A DNA stretch of 64,000 nt from Methylococcus mesophilus (GTDB lineage Bacteria; Pseudomonadota; Gammaproteobacteria; Methylococcales; Methylococcaceae). The notes under the pieces were generated by a model that saw only the letters and a list, made by a program, of their open reading frames with translations, did not search any database and was not told the origin of the DNA. Location of the stretch: positions 868,001-932,000 of the forward strand of contig NZ_CP110921.1 of the NCBI RefSeq assembly GCF_026247885.1, given 5' to 3'. This document shows positions 25,398-35,146 of the stretch, piece after piece (positions within the stretch are counted from its first letter, which is position 1; the number at the start of each line of letters is the position of its first letter). Both the position numbers and the translations under genes were made by a program.

Positions 25398-26072
25398 TCA
25401 GGGGCGATAGCGGGTAGGATCGGCGATGCCGGCCTGCTCGAACCCTTGCCGGCGCAACCGGCAGGAATCGCAAACGCCGCAAGCCAGGCCTTCCGCATCG
25501 GCGGCATAGCAGGATACCGTCATGGCGTAGTCGATGCCGAGAGCCGTGCCGGTACGGACGATGTCGGCCTTGGAAAGATCGATCAGCGGGGTGTGAATCC
25601 GGAACCGTCCGCCTTCGACGCCGGCCTTGGTCGCCAGATTGGCGAGCTGCTCGAAGGCCCGGATGAATTCCGGCCGGCAGTCGGGATAGCCGGAATAGTC
25701 GACGGCGTTGACGCCGATGAAGATATCCGTCGATCCCAGCACTTCGGCCCAGCCGAGCGCAAAGGCGAGGAACACGGTATTGCGGGCGGGAACGTAAGTG
25801 ACCGGGATCCCGTTCTGCGGATGATCGGGTACGGCGATGTTGAGATCGGTCAGCGCCGATCCGCCGATCGCATCGAGGCCGATGTGGACGGTCTTGTGCT
25901 CGACCGCCCCCAAAGAGTGGGCGACGCGCCGTGCGGCCCGCAGTTCGGCGCTGTGCCGCTGGCCGTAATCGAAGCTCATGGCATGGCAGGCGAAACCCTC
26001 GCGCCGGGCGATCGCCAGCGTGGTGGCGGAATCGAGTCCGCCCGACAACAAGACTACGGCAGGTTTCATCAT
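25398..26072 (-). CDS. queC: 7-cyano-7-deazaguanine synthase
   Basis: 224 residues, converting 7-carboxy-7-deazaguanine to preQ0 with ATP and ammonia in queuosine synthesis. The PP-loop SGGLDS is at 10-15 and the zinc site Cys188/198/201/204 is in the C-terminal region ([17 protein letters not shown]). The tandem ATGATG start overlaps the queE stop, so translation is coupled. A longer in-frame extension upstream reads through queE and is not used. Confidence 0.95.
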   Translation of the reverse strand: MMKPAVVLLSGGLDSATTLAIARREGFACHAMSFDYGQRHSAELRAARRVAHSLGAVEHKTVHIGLDAIGGSALTDLNIAVPDHPQNGIPVTYVPARNTVFLAFALGWAEVLGSTDIFIGVNAVDYSGYPDCRPEFIRAFEQLANLATKAGVEGGRFRIHTPLIDLSKADIVRTGTALGIDYAMTVSCYAADAEGLACGVCDSCRLRRQGFEQAGIADPTRYRP

Positions 26073-26716
26073 CGCCCCGGACTGTCGCCCCAGAGCAGCT
26101 TGTGCAACTGGAGCTGGAATCGAACCGGCAGCCGGTCCCGCAGGATCCATTCGGCGAGCTGCGCCGGATCCAGCGAGCCGGCCACCGGAGAAAACAGGAT
26201 TTCGCAGCGCTCGGCGAGCCGGTATTGGTTCAGCTTCGCCACGGCCCAATCGTAATCCGCCTGGTCGGTGATGACGAACTTGAGCTGATCGCCCGCCCGA
26301 AGCGCATCGATGTTCCCGTAGAGGTTGCGGGAAACTTCACCGGAGCCAGGGGTCTTCAGGTCCACCACCCGCACCACGCGCGGATCCACCGCCGAGACGT
26401 CATGCGCGCCGCCGGTCTCCAGCGACACCTCGTAGCCTTGGTCGCACAACGCGGCAAGCAGCGGCAGGCAGGCCTTCTGGGCCAGCGGCTCACCGCCCGT
26501 CACCGTCACATGGCGCGCGCCGTAGCCGTCGACCCGTTCAACGACCTCAGCAATGCTCATGCGCTCTCCTCCGCTGAACGCATACGTGGTATCGCAGTAC
26601 ACGCAGCGGAGCGGGCAGCCGGTGAGACGGACGAACACGGTCGGCAGGCCGACCGTGCGGGTTTCGCCCTGGAGCGAGAAGAAGATTTCGGTGATGCGGA
26701 CGGGGGTTTCCGGCAC
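26069..26716 (-). CDS. queE: 7-carboxy-7-deazaguanine synthase
   Basis: 215 residues. A radical SAM enzyme that converts 6-carboxytetrahydropterin to 7-carboxy-7-deazaguanine. The iron-sulfur motif CX3CX2C is Cys34/38/41 in GCPLRCVYC, with the family motifs EIFFSLQGE and VTVTGGEPL. It lies five bases after cpoB and overlaps queC. Together the two form the middle of the queuosine precursor pathway; queD and queF are not in this window. Confidence 0.95.
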   Translation of the reverse strand: MPETPVRITEIFFSLQGETRTVGLPTVFVRLTGCPLRCVYCDTTYAFSGGERMSIAEVVERVDGYGARHVTVTGGEPLAQKACLPLLAALCDQGYEVSLETGGAHDVSAVDPRVVRVVDLKTPGSGEVSRNLYGNIDALRAGDQLKFVITDQADYDWAVAKLNQYRLAERCEILFSPVAGSLDPAQLAEWILRDRLPVRFQLQLHKLLWGDSPGR

Positions 26717-26721
26717 GGGCT

Positions 26722-27579
26722 TCAGCGCTTCTCCTGCTGCAATTTCTGAAGCCGCTTTTCGGCTTGCTTGGCCGCGCTGGACCCCGGATAGCGCTTGATG
26801 ACGTCGTTCAGCATCTGCTTCGCGCTGGCCGCCTGGCCGGTATCGGATTCGATGTAGGCCAGCTTCAGCGCCGCGTCCGAGACTTTGGCGCTTTGCGGGA
26901 AGCTCTTGATGAGCTTTTGAAAGGCATCCTTCGCGCTGGGGAAGTCGCGGTTGACGTAATAGGCCTCGCCCAGCCAGTACTGGCCGTTGTCGGCGTAGTC
27001 GCCGCTGGGATATCGGGCGGTGAAGCTCTTGAATTCCTTGATGGCTTCGGCGTATCTGCCATCCTTGAGCGTCCCGAAGGCCTTCTGATACGCCGCTTCC
27101 CTGGCGGCACCATCGGACGCGGGAGGAGGCGCGACCGGCCTGCTCGTGGGCGCGGGGGTCGGTGTCGCGGAGGCAGTTCGGGTGTCGCCGCCGCTCCCGG
27201 CATCATCCGCTACGGCATCCTGGGCATCTGCCGCGGCGCCATCAGGCGACGTCGCCGGCGGGACGCCGCCGCCCTGCCGAATCCGCTGGTCCAGGTCCGT
27301 GTACATGGCCTGCTGCTGGTTCTTCAGCGACTCCAGTTTATGGTTGACCTCTTCGAGCTGGCCGCGCGTTTTCGCCAACTCCCGCTGCAGGCGCTCGATC
27401 TGGCTGTTCAAGTCCATCAGCACCTGGCCGGAGAGCTTCTTTTCCAGCTTGGCGACGCGCTCGTCCAGGGTTTCCGCGCCGTAGCCGCCGGCGTCATAGC
27501 CGCCATAGCCCTGCTCCGCGCGAACCGGAACGGCCAGCGACAGGCCGTAAAGAATGAACAGAACAGGTATGGGCTTCAT
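26722..27579 (-). CDS. cpoB: Cell division coordinator CpoB (Tol-Pal system TPR protein)
   Basis: 285 residues from the ATG at 27579, four bases after pal. A signal peptide ends VPVRA; a coiled-coil trimerisation region (about 35-100; LDERVAKLEKKLSGQVLMDL) is followed by a low-complexity linker and three TPR repeats (YQKAFGTLKDGRYAEAIKEF; DNGQYWLGEAYYVNRDFPSA; LKLAYIESDTGQAASAKQML). In E. coli CpoB links peptidoglycan synthesis by PBP1B with Tol-driven outer-membrane constriction. Confidence 0.94.
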   Translation of the reverse strand: MKPIPVLFILYGLSLAVPVRAEQGYGGYDAGGYGAETLDERVAKLEKKLSGQVLMDLNSQIERLQRELAKTRGQLEEVNHKLESLKNQQQAMYTDLDQRIRQGGGVPPATSPDGAAADAQDAVADDAGSGGDTRTASATPTPAPTSRPVAPPPASDGAAREAAYQKAFGTLKDGRYAEAIKEFKSFTARYPSGDYADNGQYWLGEAYYVNRDFPSAKDAFQKLIKSFPQSAKVSDAALKLAYIESDTGQAASAKQMLNDVIKRYPGSSAAKQAEKRLQKLQQEKR

Positions 27580-27583
27580 CGGA

Positions 27584-28186
27584 TCAGTTTCCCGGATAGA
27601 CGATTTCGACACGGCGGTTACGCGACCAGGACGACTCTCCGCCTCCGGAATCCGCCGGCTTTTCTTCGCCGAAGCTTACGATCTGCATCTGGCCATCGCT
27701 GGCACCCTGGAAACGCATGGTGTTGGCGATCGAGCGCGCGCGCTGTTCGCCCAACGCGATGTTGTACTCGGGCGATCCGCGTTCGTCGCAATGCCCCTCC
27801 AGCGTCACTGTGACGTTGGGATGCGAGGCCAGATAAGCGGCATGAGCATTGACCACCGATACATACTCCGGAAGCACCTCACTGCTGTCGTAGCCGAAGT
27901 AGATCACGCGCTTGGAAAGCGGGCTGGAGGGATCGTTCAGCGCCGGATCACCCGCGCCGCCGCTGCCGTATGCACCGCTGCCGCCATAAGCGCCGCCGGT
28001 TCCGCCGTAAGCCTTGCCGGCCCCGCCGCCCGCGCCGTACTTGCCGATCTGGGGTCCGCCCGGACCGCCGCCCTCAAGCCCTACGCCGGCCGCGTCGTCC
28101 GGCTTCACCTCTTCCGTCTTGGAGCATCCCGCCATCAGCAGCGATGCCGCAACCATTGTCACCAAACCCATTCTAATGCGATTCAT
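27584..28186 (-). CDS. pal: Peptidoglycan-associated lipoprotein Pal
   Basis: 200 residues. Lipobox LMAGC (Cys21) and a C-terminal OmpA-like peptidoglycan-binding domain (VTLEGHCDERGSPEYNIALG, with RNRRVEIVY at the end). It anchors the outer membrane to peptidoglycan and binds TolB. Between the lipid anchor and the OmpA domain lies an unusually long Gly/Tyr/Ala-rich linker (about 38-85), absent from E. coli Pal. It lies in the tolQRAB-pal-cpoB operon. Confidence 0.95.
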   Translation of the reverse strand: MNRIRMGLVTMVAASLLMAGCSKTEEVKPDDAAGVGLEGGGPGGPQIGKYGAGGGAGKAYGGTGGAYGGSGAYGSGGAGDPALNDPSSPLSKRVIYFGYDSSEVLPEYVSVVNAHAAYLASHPNVTVTLEGHCDERGSPEYNIALGEQRARSIANTMRFQGASDGQMQIVSFGEEKPADSGGGESSWSRNRRVEIVYPGN

Positions 28187-28235
28187 ATTGCCTACCTTTC
28201 CAAAACTTCAAGATTTGTGGCCGATTACGGCGCCG

Positions 28236-29510
28236 TCAAGGCGACCACGCCGGCTCGCGCACGGCACCGCCTTCGATACGCAGGCTCTGACGGACCTTGC
28301 CGTCGATCGAAACCGCGGCCAGTTGCCCCCGACGCGCCGCATACAGAATCATGCTGCCATTCGGCGCGAATCCGGGCGACTCGTCCAGAGGGCCACTGGT
28401 CAGAACCCGGACCGCACGGCTGGCCAAGTCCATCACCGCGATCCGGTAGTCGCCGCCCTTGCCGTGCACCATGGCGAGGCTGCGCCCGTCCGGGGAGAAC
28501 ACGCCGCGGGCGTTGTAATCCCCGTCGTAGGTCAGCCGCTCGGCCGGTCCCCCGCTTGCCGACACTAGATACAACTGGGGCTTGCCGCCACGGTCGGAGG
28601 TGAATACGAGGGAGCGGCCGTCCCGGGACCAGTTCGGCTCGGTGTCGATCCCGCTGTAGTCGGTGATCTTGTTCAGCGCGCCCGATCCCAGGTTCATGAC
28701 GTAGATGTCCGGATTGCCGCCCTTCGACAGGGTCAGCGCCAGCCGCGATCCGTCCGGAGAGAACGCCGGCGCGCCGTTGATACCCGGAGCGTCCGACACC
28801 TTGCGGCGCTCGCCGGTCGCCAGCGTCTGGACGTAGATCGCCGAAGTCCGGCTTTCGAACGAAACGTAAGCGATCTTCGTGCCGTCAGGCGACCACGCCG
28901 GCGACATGATCGGCTCTTTCGAAGCGATGACGCTCTGCGGGTTGTAGCCGTCCGTATCAGCCACCTGCAGGTTGTAGCGGCGGTTGGCGCCTTCGCCCGA
29001 CACGGTGACGTAAGCGACGCGAGTGGCGAAGGCGCCGGGCTCGCCGGTGATCGCCTTATAGATGACGTCCGCGATCCGATGGGCCGCCTGGCGGGTTTCA
29101 GCCCGACCGAAGGGCAGCCTGTAGCTGATTACCAGCGTGCCGCGAATGACGTCGACGACGTGGAAATCGGCTTCATAGCCGCCACCTGCCGGCTGAACCT
29201 GCCCCACCACGACGAAATCCTGGCCCAATGCCTGCCATGCCGACTGTTGAATCTGGTCCGGTGCAGTCGGCCGCTCCCGCATCGCGCTTTCCGCCAGCGT
29301 CCTGAATCGCCCGCTGCGCTGCAGGTCGGCGGAAACGATCTGGCTGAGGGAGTCGCTTAAGCTCCCCTGGTCGGCGAAAGGAACGATGGCCACCGGAATC
29401 GCTCCTTCGACACCTTGGCTGATCTGAACCTGGAGTTCCGCCAGGACCGGCCCCGCAGCGAATAGCAACAGGAACGAAACCCAACGGGCGATCGCACGCG
29501 CCTTGTTCAT
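28236..29510 (-). CDS. tolB: Tol-Pal system protein TolB
   Basis: 424 residues. A signal peptide ending PVLA, an N-terminal alpha/beta domain (VAIVPFADQGSLSDSLSQIV) and a six-bladed beta-propeller with repeated SPDG.R.A motifs (AWSPDGTKIAYVS; AFSPDGSRLALTL; NWSRDGRSLVFTS; VFSPDGRSLAMVH). TolB is the periplasmic partner of Pal and TolA. The gene ends 50 bases before pal and starts 19 bases after the tolA stop. Confidence 0.96.
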   Translation of the reverse strand: MNKARAIARWVSFLLLFAAGPVLAELQVQISQGVEGAIPVAIVPFADQGSLSDSLSQIVSADLQRSGRFRTLAESAMRERPTAPDQIQQSAWQALGQDFVVVGQVQPAGGGYEADFHVVDVIRGTLVISYRLPFGRAETRQAAHRIADVIYKAITGEPGAFATRVAYVTVSGEGANRRYNLQVADTDGYNPQSVIASKEPIMSPAWSPDGTKIAYVSFESRTSAIYVQTLATGERRKVSDAPGINGAPAFSPDGSRLALTLSKGGNPDIYVMNLGSGALNKITDYSGIDTEPNWSRDGRSLVFTSDRGGKPQLYLVSASGGPAERLTYDGDYNARGVFSPDGRSLAMVHGKGGDYRIAVMDLASRAVRVLTSGPLDESPGFAPNGSMILYAARRGQLAAVSIDGKVRQSLRIEGGAVREPAWSP

Positions 29511-29529
29511 GCTTTGTACCTTGACTCGA

Positions 29530-31392
29530 CTAACCGGAAGGATCGAATTTGAACGTGAAAGACCTGAGTTCCGCGGCTACCTTGGGATCGGACGGCATGG
29601 GCAGGGGGGAGGCCTTTTTTACCGCGCTTTCCGCGGAACGATCGAAGGTGGCGTCGCCGCTGCTCTTGACCACTCGGGCTTCCACGACCGTTCCATCCCC
29701 AAGCGTTCGTACCTGGATTATACAGGACAGGCCAGCTCTGGCGGCAGGCGGCCTGAGCCACAGGCCTTCCACACGGGGCTTGATGTAACGGTTCGCCCAT
29801 TTGTTCGCTTCCCGCTCGATCAGTTCCCTGCGTTCGTTGTTTATCTGCTCATCGAGTTCGGCCTTGCGCCGGGCGTCTTCCGCCGCCTTTTTCCGCGCCT
29901 CCGCAGCCGCCATGGCTTTGGCTTCTTCTTCCATTTCCCTTCTGGCTTCGGCGACGGCCCGGGCCTTGGCCTCTTCCGCCGCCTTGCGCCTTGCCTCCGC
30001 TTCCGCCTGCTTGCGCGCTTCATCAGCGGCCTTCTTCTTGGCGGCGGCTTCCGCGGCCGCTTTGGCCCTTGCCTCCTCAGCGGCTTTCTGCTTCGCCTCG
30101 GCTTCGACCTTTTCACGCGCGGCTTCGGCGGCTTTCCGTTTCGCCTCGGCTTCCGCCACGGCCTTGGCCCTCGCTTCTTCCGCCACCTTCTTCTTTGCAG
30201 CGGCTTCCGCAGCCGCCTTGGCTCTGACTGCCTCGGCGGCCTTCTGCTTCGCTTCGGCTTCGACCTTGGCCTTCACTTCCTCCGCCGCCTCGCGCCGGGC
30301 ATCCGCTTCGGCCTTTTCCCTCGCCGCTTCCTCCGTCTTCCTCCTTGCCTCAGCCTGCGCGGCCGCCCTGGCCCTGGCTTCTTCGGCTGCCTTTTCCTTT
30401 GCTTCGGCTTCGGCCTTTTCACGCGCGGCATCCGCCGCCTTCCGTTTCGCCTCCGCTTCCGTCGCGGCCTTGGCCTTCGCTTCCTCGGCCGCCTTGCGCC
30501 GGGTCTCAGCCTCTGCCTTTTCTTTGGCTTCTTCCGCCGCCTTCTTCCTGGCCGCGGCTTCCTCGGCAGCCTTCTCCTTCGCTTCGGCTTCCGCCTTTTC
30601 ACGCGAGGCTTCGGCGGCGGCCTTGGCCTTTGCTTCCTCCGCTGCTTTGCGCTCGGCGGCGTCCCTCGCCTTTTCCTGCGCCTTCTTCTTGGCCGCCGTT
30701 TGCGCGGCCGCCTTGGCCCTGGCTTCTTCCGCAGCCCTCTCCTTCGCTTCGGCTTCGACCTTCTCACGCGCCGTTTCAGCGGCTTGGCGCTTCGCCTCGG
30801 CTCGCGCTTCCTCCGCAGCCTTCTCCCGTGCTTCGGCCTCCGCTTTCTCGCGAGCCTCAGCCGCTTTGCGGCGCACCTCCGCCTCGGCCTTTTCGCGGGT
30901 CTCCTCCGCCGCTCGTTCCTTCGCCGCCGCTTCCGCTTTCCTTCTCTGCTCGTCCTTCCGCGTCTGCTCAGCAAGCTTCTTGGCTTCCATCTGCCGCCGG
31001 CTCTCTTCCGCAGCCTTCTCAGCCTCGCGCCGTTCCACGTCGAGCCGCTTCTGTTCGACGATGCGTCGGCGCTCGGCCTCCCTGCGTTCGGCCTCGATTT
31101 GCTGAGCGCGCCGAGACTCTTCCGGATTCGGGGTTGAAGCAGGCTCGGACGGCTCAGCCACGGGTTCCGGCCCCGTTTCGACCGGTGGAGCCGCTTCGGC
31201 CTTCAACCGTTCCGCCTCGGCGGCGATGCGGGGATCATCGAGTACGACCGCCTCGATGACTTCGGGCTGGGGCGCTTCGGCCGATCGTTGCGAGGATTCG
31301 AACTTCAGCGCGAACAGGACCAGCAGAACGAGGTGGAACGCCAGCGCCAGCGCGAACGGCCCACGCAGACTGCGGAGACGGGAATCGGCCAT
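29530..31392 (-). CDS. tolA: Cell envelope integrity protein TolA with a very long helical domain
   Basis: 620 residues against about 420 in E. coli. One N-terminal membrane helix (ALALAFHLVLLVLFAL), a Pro-containing stretch, then about 400 residues of Ala/Lys/Glu-rich helix with repeating AEAKEKAAEEARAKAA-type units, and a C-terminal TolA domain III (CIIQVRTLGDGTVVEARVVK, SAVKKASPLPMP). It transmits TolQR proton-motive energy to Pal. The start is the ATG at 31392, overlapping the tolR stop by one base; an upstream TTG at 31395 is also in frame. The repeats produce long false open frames on the plus strand. Confidence 0.94.
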   Translation of the reverse strand: MADSRLRSLRGPFALALAFHLVLLVLFALKFESSQRSAEAPQPEVIEAVVLDDPRIAAEAERLKAEAAPPVETGPEPVAEPSEPASTPNPEESRRAQQIEAERREAERRRIVEQKRLDVERREAEKAAEESRRQMEAKKLAEQTRKDEQRRKAEAAAKERAAEETREKAEAEVRRKAAEAREKAEAEAREKAAEEARAEAKRQAAETAREKVEAEAKERAAEEARAKAAAQTAAKKKAQEKARDAAERKAAEEAKAKAAAEASREKAEAEAKEKAAEEAAARKKAAEEAKEKAEAETRRKAAEEAKAKAATEAEAKRKAADAAREKAEAEAKEKAAEEARARAAAQAEARRKTEEAAREKAEADARREAAEEVKAKVEAEAKQKAAEAVRAKAAAEAAAKKKVAEEARAKAVAEAEAKRKAAEAAREKVEAEAKQKAAEEARAKAAAEAAAKKKAADEARKQAEAEARRKAAEEAKARAVAEARREMEEEAKAMAAAEARKKAAEDARRKAELDEQINNERRELIEREANKWANRYIKPRVEGLWLRPPAARAGLSCIIQVRTLGDGTVVEARVVKSSGDATFDRSAESAVKKASPLPMPSDPKVAAELRSFTFKFDPSG

Positions 31393-31832
31393 CAATCTTC
31401 GACGGGATTCGTCATCAGTCCTACCTGCGGCACGCCGGAATTTTTGAGCGCGGCCATCACGGTGATCACCCGCCCGTAATCCACAGCCTGATCGCCCCGG
31501 ATCAGGACGGCGGTGCCTGGTTTTTCAGCCAGAGCGCGAGTCACTTTCTCGGTCAGAGTGGCCGGGTCGACCGGAACGTCTTCCTGATTGGTCGCATCCA
31601 GGTAGAGCTGGCCGTCCTTGTCGATGGTGACGATGATCGGCTTGTCCTGATTCGGGTCGATCGCCCTCGCCTCGGCCTTGGGCAGATCGACGTCGACGCC
31701 GGATTGGAGCATCGGCGCGGTCACCATGAAGATGATGAGCAGCACCAGCGAGACGTCGATGTAGGGTACGACGTTGATTTCGGCCATGGGACGGCGGCGG
31801 CTGCCGCGTCCGGCTCCGGTCGAGACGTTCAT
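31392..31832 (-). CDS. tolR: Tol-Pal system protein TolR
   Basis: 146 residues of the ExbD/TolR family. A basic cytoplasmic start, one membrane helix carrying the proton-relay Asp (PYIDVSLVLLIIFMV) and a periplasmic domain ending KNSGVPQVGLMTNPVED. With TolQ it forms the proton-driven motor of the Tol complex. It overlaps tolQ by four bases and tolA by one. Confidence 0.96.
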   Translation of the reverse strand: MNVSTGAGRGSRRRPMAEINVVPYIDVSLVLLIIFMVTAPMLQSGVDVDLPKAEARAIDPNQDKPIIVTIDKDGQLYLDATNQEDVPVDPATLTEKVTRALAEKPGTAVLIRGDQAVDYGRVITVMAALKNSGVPQVGLMTNPVED

Positions 31833-32506
31833 TTGGTGTGCGCCTGCCGGTGCAACAGGCTCAGGAATTCCTCGGTGAAGGACTCGTAGCGGTTCGCCAG
31901 CCGGGAAATGTTGGTCGAATACCGGTTGTACGCGATCACCGCCGGGATCGCCGCGAACAAACCCATGGCCGTGGCAACCAGCGCCTCCGAAATGCCAGGC
32001 GCCACCATCGCCAGAGTCGCCTGCTTGACCGAGCCCAACGAGCGGAACGAATTCATGATGCCCCAGACGGTACCGAACAGGCCGATGTACGGGCTGGTCG
32101 ATCCCACTGTGGCAAGGAACGGCAGCCTTTCGTCCAGCTTGTCCATCTCGCGGTTGAGCGCCACGCGCATCGCTCGCTGGGTGCCCTCCATCACCGCCTC
32201 CGGCATGATACCGCTCTGCTGCCGCAGGCGGCCGAACTCCTTGAAGCCGGCCAGAAAGATGAGTTCCATGCCGCCGCAGTCTTCGCTTTCCGTGGCCAGC
32301 TGGCGGTACAGGTCGGCCAGGTCGATGCCGGACCAGAAGCGGTCTTCGAAAGCCATGGAGGTCTGTTCGGCCCGCCGGATCTCACGGTACTTGCCGAAAA
32401 TGAACGTCCAGGAGATCACGGACGCCGCGATCAGAATGAACATGACGATCTGGACGACCGCGCTGGCTTCCTTGATCAGGGTAATAATCGACAGCTCAGA
32501 ATTCAT
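31829..32506 (-). CDS. tolQ: Tol-Pal system protein TolQ
   Basis: 225 residues from the ATG at 32506 (MNSELSIITLIKEASAVVQI). Three membrane segments of the ExbB/TolQ/MotA family, with the conserved GTVWGIMNSF and APGISEALVATAMGLFAAIP motifs. The frame is open further upstream, but those residues are not conserved in character. First gene of the tol operon here; its promoter must lie in 32507-32777, shared with the divergent GTPase gene. Confidence 0.95.
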   Translation of the reverse strand: MNSELSIITLIKEASAVVQIVMFILIAASVISWTFIFGKYREIRRAEQTSMAFEDRFWSGIDLADLYRQLATESEDCGGMELIFLAGFKEFGRLRQQSGIMPEAVMEGTQRAMRVALNREMDKLDERLPFLATVGSTSPYIGLFGTVWGIMNSFRSLGSVKQATLAMVAPGISEALVATAMGLFAAIPAVIAYNRYSTNISRLANRYESFTEEFLSLLHRQAHTK

Positions 32507-32777
32507 TTTTGCTCTGAGAGTTAAGGTAGGTGAACGGCTAAAATTGAGGGAACCGGCATGCGGCTCAAGAAGGTGGCCGGCAGGATTTCGCATTCCGGAT
32601 GCCGGCTAGTTTATGAAATACCGGCCGGGCCTATCAAGCGGCGGGAGCGCCGACACACCGGGCGGATTCGTTCACAAGGCTTAGATGCTAAAATGCGGCG
32701 GCCCGATATTCATGGATTCGTCACCCGGCCCGCCCGCCAGCCGCCTGCCACGAGGACCCTCTTTGGAAACCCATGCA

Positions 32778-35129
32778 ATGAAAGAGCCGGACTACAGCCT
32801 TTACGTCAAGGCGTTCACCCGATTGTTCGAAGCTTATGACGCCGCCGTCCCCTACCTCGGCCTCACCGACGACTTCAAGTACTACGTCAACCGCAAACGG
32901 ACCTGGCTGGAACGGCTGAAGTCGCCGGAGTTCCCGGTCGCATTCCTGGGGGCGTTCTCGGCCGGCAAGAGCACGATCATCAACGCGGTGCTCGGCAACG
33001 ACATCCTGCCGCAGGCCACCAAGTCCTTCACAGCCATCCCCACCCTCATCCGCAAAGGCAAGAGCGCCAAGGCCGTCATCCACTATCTGGACGAGAACGA
33101 GCGGGAAGAACTGAAGAACCTGTATGTCGAGGAGATTTCCAAGGAGCTCCGCAAGAGCTGCGACGCCTACCGGAGCCTGAGCCGGGGCGAGCTGCTGAGC
33201 CAGCTCGGCCGGGACATCGAGCAGCACAAGGGGCAGTTCGGGTCGTTCAATAAACAGAAGTTCTTCGACGAGTTGAAAGCCCTCGTCCACGGCTGGAGCA
33301 AGCTCAGCGGCGCGGAAAAGGAAATCGCCCTGGAGGAGTTGCCGAGCTACGTCACCGAAGACTACGAGGATGTGCTTTTCGTCAATCAAGCGGAAATCTT
33401 CCTCACCGACGTCAGTATTCCGGAAAACGTGGTGCTGGTGGACCTGCCAGGGCTGGGGGTGGTCAATCCGCGCCATCGCAAGGTGACCAAGTCCTACGTG
33501 GAAAACGACGCCAAGGCCTTCGTCATCGCCATGAAGGTGTTCCACCTGCTGGAGGGCGAGGAAATCGAGCTGCTGGCCGAGATCCACAGCCAGCGCAAAC
33601 GCGTGCTGCAGCGGGCGTTCTGGGTAATCAACCAGTGGGATGTTCTGAGCGCTCAGCAGAAGAAGGAAGAGCAGGTCAATTTCGGCCAGAAGATCGACCG
33701 CTACGGTTTCCACATCGCCAAGGACCGCGTGTTCCGGGTCTCGGCACTCAACTACCTGCTGCTGAAACTGATTCAGGACGGCCGCCTGGAACAGAGCGCC
33801 AGCCTCCGCGAACATGTGGATGCCCTCCAGAAGGCGCTCGGCAAAATCCCCGAACGCCACGAGGCCGAACGCCACCTCAAGTCGCTCGAAGAAGCCAAGA
33901 GTTTCGCGGCTTTCCGCAGCGGACTGTTCGATTACCTTGCGCATACTGCGCGCGCCGAATTCCTCGACGAAGCCCGCAGCGAGTACATGGATCTGGCGAA
34001 ACGGCTGCGCGAACACCTGGAACCCCTCCACCAGACTTACCTCAACACGAGCGACGACAGCATGAAAAACACCTTCATCGCCAGTGAGTTGTCGCGTCGT
34101 CAGGACGAAGTCCTGCGGCGCCTGCGTTCCACGGTCGAAGAGCACATCAAGGCGTTGCGGACCGAGGTGCTGCCCGAGTTCGTGTTCTGGCGCGACGAGG
34201 ACCAGGAACAACTGGGCCAGCAGATCACCCATGCGATCGACACCCTGGACCGCAAAGCGCTCAAGAACGAGCTGCTGAAGGGCCTGGACCTGCACAGCGT
34301 GGTCAGCCGCCTGCCGCACAAGATCGAGGAAAAGCTGCACATCCAGCACACCTTCCGCTGCCAGCTGCAGCAGTTGCTGGAAGAGCAGATGGTGCGCCGC
34401 CATCTGGCACAATTGCTCGAAGACATCACCGCCACCGAAGCCCTGCCGCCCGAGGTGCTGGCGGTACTGCAGGACCGGCTGAGCGGCCGCGACATGCTCA
34501 ACCGGCTGAAGGGAATGTGCGACGTATTCCTGTTCGAGTACGGCGAGGTGATCGACGATCTCGGCCGCGACATCATGGCGCAAGCCGCCGGCGATGCGGG
34601 CCGCAGAAGGGACGACATCCTGGAGCAGGTACAGAAGAATGCCGACCGCGCGCTGGATATCGCCAGAAACCTGCATCTGATCGGTCCCGGCGAGGGAGCG
34701 CAGCAAATGCTTGCTCTCGGTCTGGACAAGCTGCGCCGCATTCAGGACAGCCTGGCCGACGCGAAGAGCAGCGGAGGCGAAAGCGCGCCGGTGCAGCTCG
34801 CGGCCGCGACGATCCGGGGAGACGAGATCGACCGCGCCCTGGACTGCTACAAGGCCGGCCTGCTTGAATATACCCGCCGGCAGCAGGTACAGATCAACAA
34901 GTTCGCACGCCGGGGCATCAAGAACTATTTCGAGGAGCTGGAAGGCGAACTGCTGGGCTATTTCGACTCCATCAAGGGCGAAATCGCCAAGACCATCATG
35001 AAACAGCTCACCCGCGACCTCGACGCCGAACTCAAGGCTGAGCTGGATAAGCAGCGGACCGTCCGCGATGCCTACGCGATCGTGACGTCCGCCGTCGGAC
35101 CGGAGCGGCGTTCGGTCGAAGGCCCCTGA
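32778..35129 (+). CDS. Dynamin-like large GTPase
   Basis: 783 residues from the ATG at 32778 (GGAAA about ten bases upstream); in-frame ATGs at 32685 and 32712 would add a poorly structured N-terminus. The GTPase domain has a P-loop GAFSAGKST (58-66), switch I region SFTAIPT, G3 DLPG (222-225) and a G4 NQWD (285-288) instead of the usual N/TKxD. A long helical stalk-like region follows (about 330-783). There is no obvious membrane segment. Bacterial dynamin-like proteins remodel or protect membranes. It lies divergently from tolQ and 18 bases before a lipoprotein gene, suggesting an envelope role, which is inference. Confidence 0.82.
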   Translation: MKEPDYSLYVKAFTRLFEAYDAAVPYLGLTDDFKYYVNRKRTWLERLKSPEFPVAFLGAFSAGKSTIINAVLGNDILPQATKSFTAIPTLIRKGKSAKAVIHYLDENEREELKNLYVEEISKELRKSCDAYRSLSRGELLSQLGRDIEQHKGQFGSFNKQKFFDELKALVHGWSKLSGAEKEIALEELPSYVTEDYEDVLFVNQAEIFLTDVSIPENVVLVDLPGLGVVNPRHRKVTKSYVENDAKAFVIAMKVFHLLEGEEIELLAEIHSQRKRVLQRAFWVINQWDVLSAQQKKEEQVNFGQKIDRYGFHIAKDRVFRVSALNYLLLKLIQDGRLEQSASLREHVDALQKALGKIPERHEAERHLKSLEEAKSFAAFRSGLFDYLAHTARAEFLDEARSEYMDLAKRLREHLEPLHQTYLNTSDDSMKNTFIASELSRRQDEVLRRLRSTVEEHIKALRTEVLPEFVFWRDEDQEQLGQQITHAIDTLDRKALKNELLKGLDLHSVVSRLPHKIEEKLHIQHTFRCQLQQLLEEQMVRRHLAQLLEDITATEALPPEVLAVLQDRLSGRDMLNRLKGMCDVFLFEYGEVIDDLGRDIMAQAAGDAGRRRDDILEQVQKNADRALDIARNLHLIGPGEGAQQMLALGLDKLRRIQDSLADAKSSGGESAPVQLAAATIRGDEIDRALDCYKAGLLEYTRRQQVQINKFARRGIKNYFEELEGELLGYFDSIKGEIAKTIMKQLTRDLDAELKAELDKQRTVRDAYAIVTSAVGPERRSVEGP

Positions 35130-35146
35130 AAAGACTTCTCCACCGC

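Noticed and set aside
29503-31137. Plus-strand open frames of 544 and 434 codons opposite tolA
   Set aside because: They are rich in Arg/Leu/Phe or Ala/Ser and repeat in step with the tolA Ala/Lys/Glu repeats. No start signal or domain is visible; they are composition shadows.
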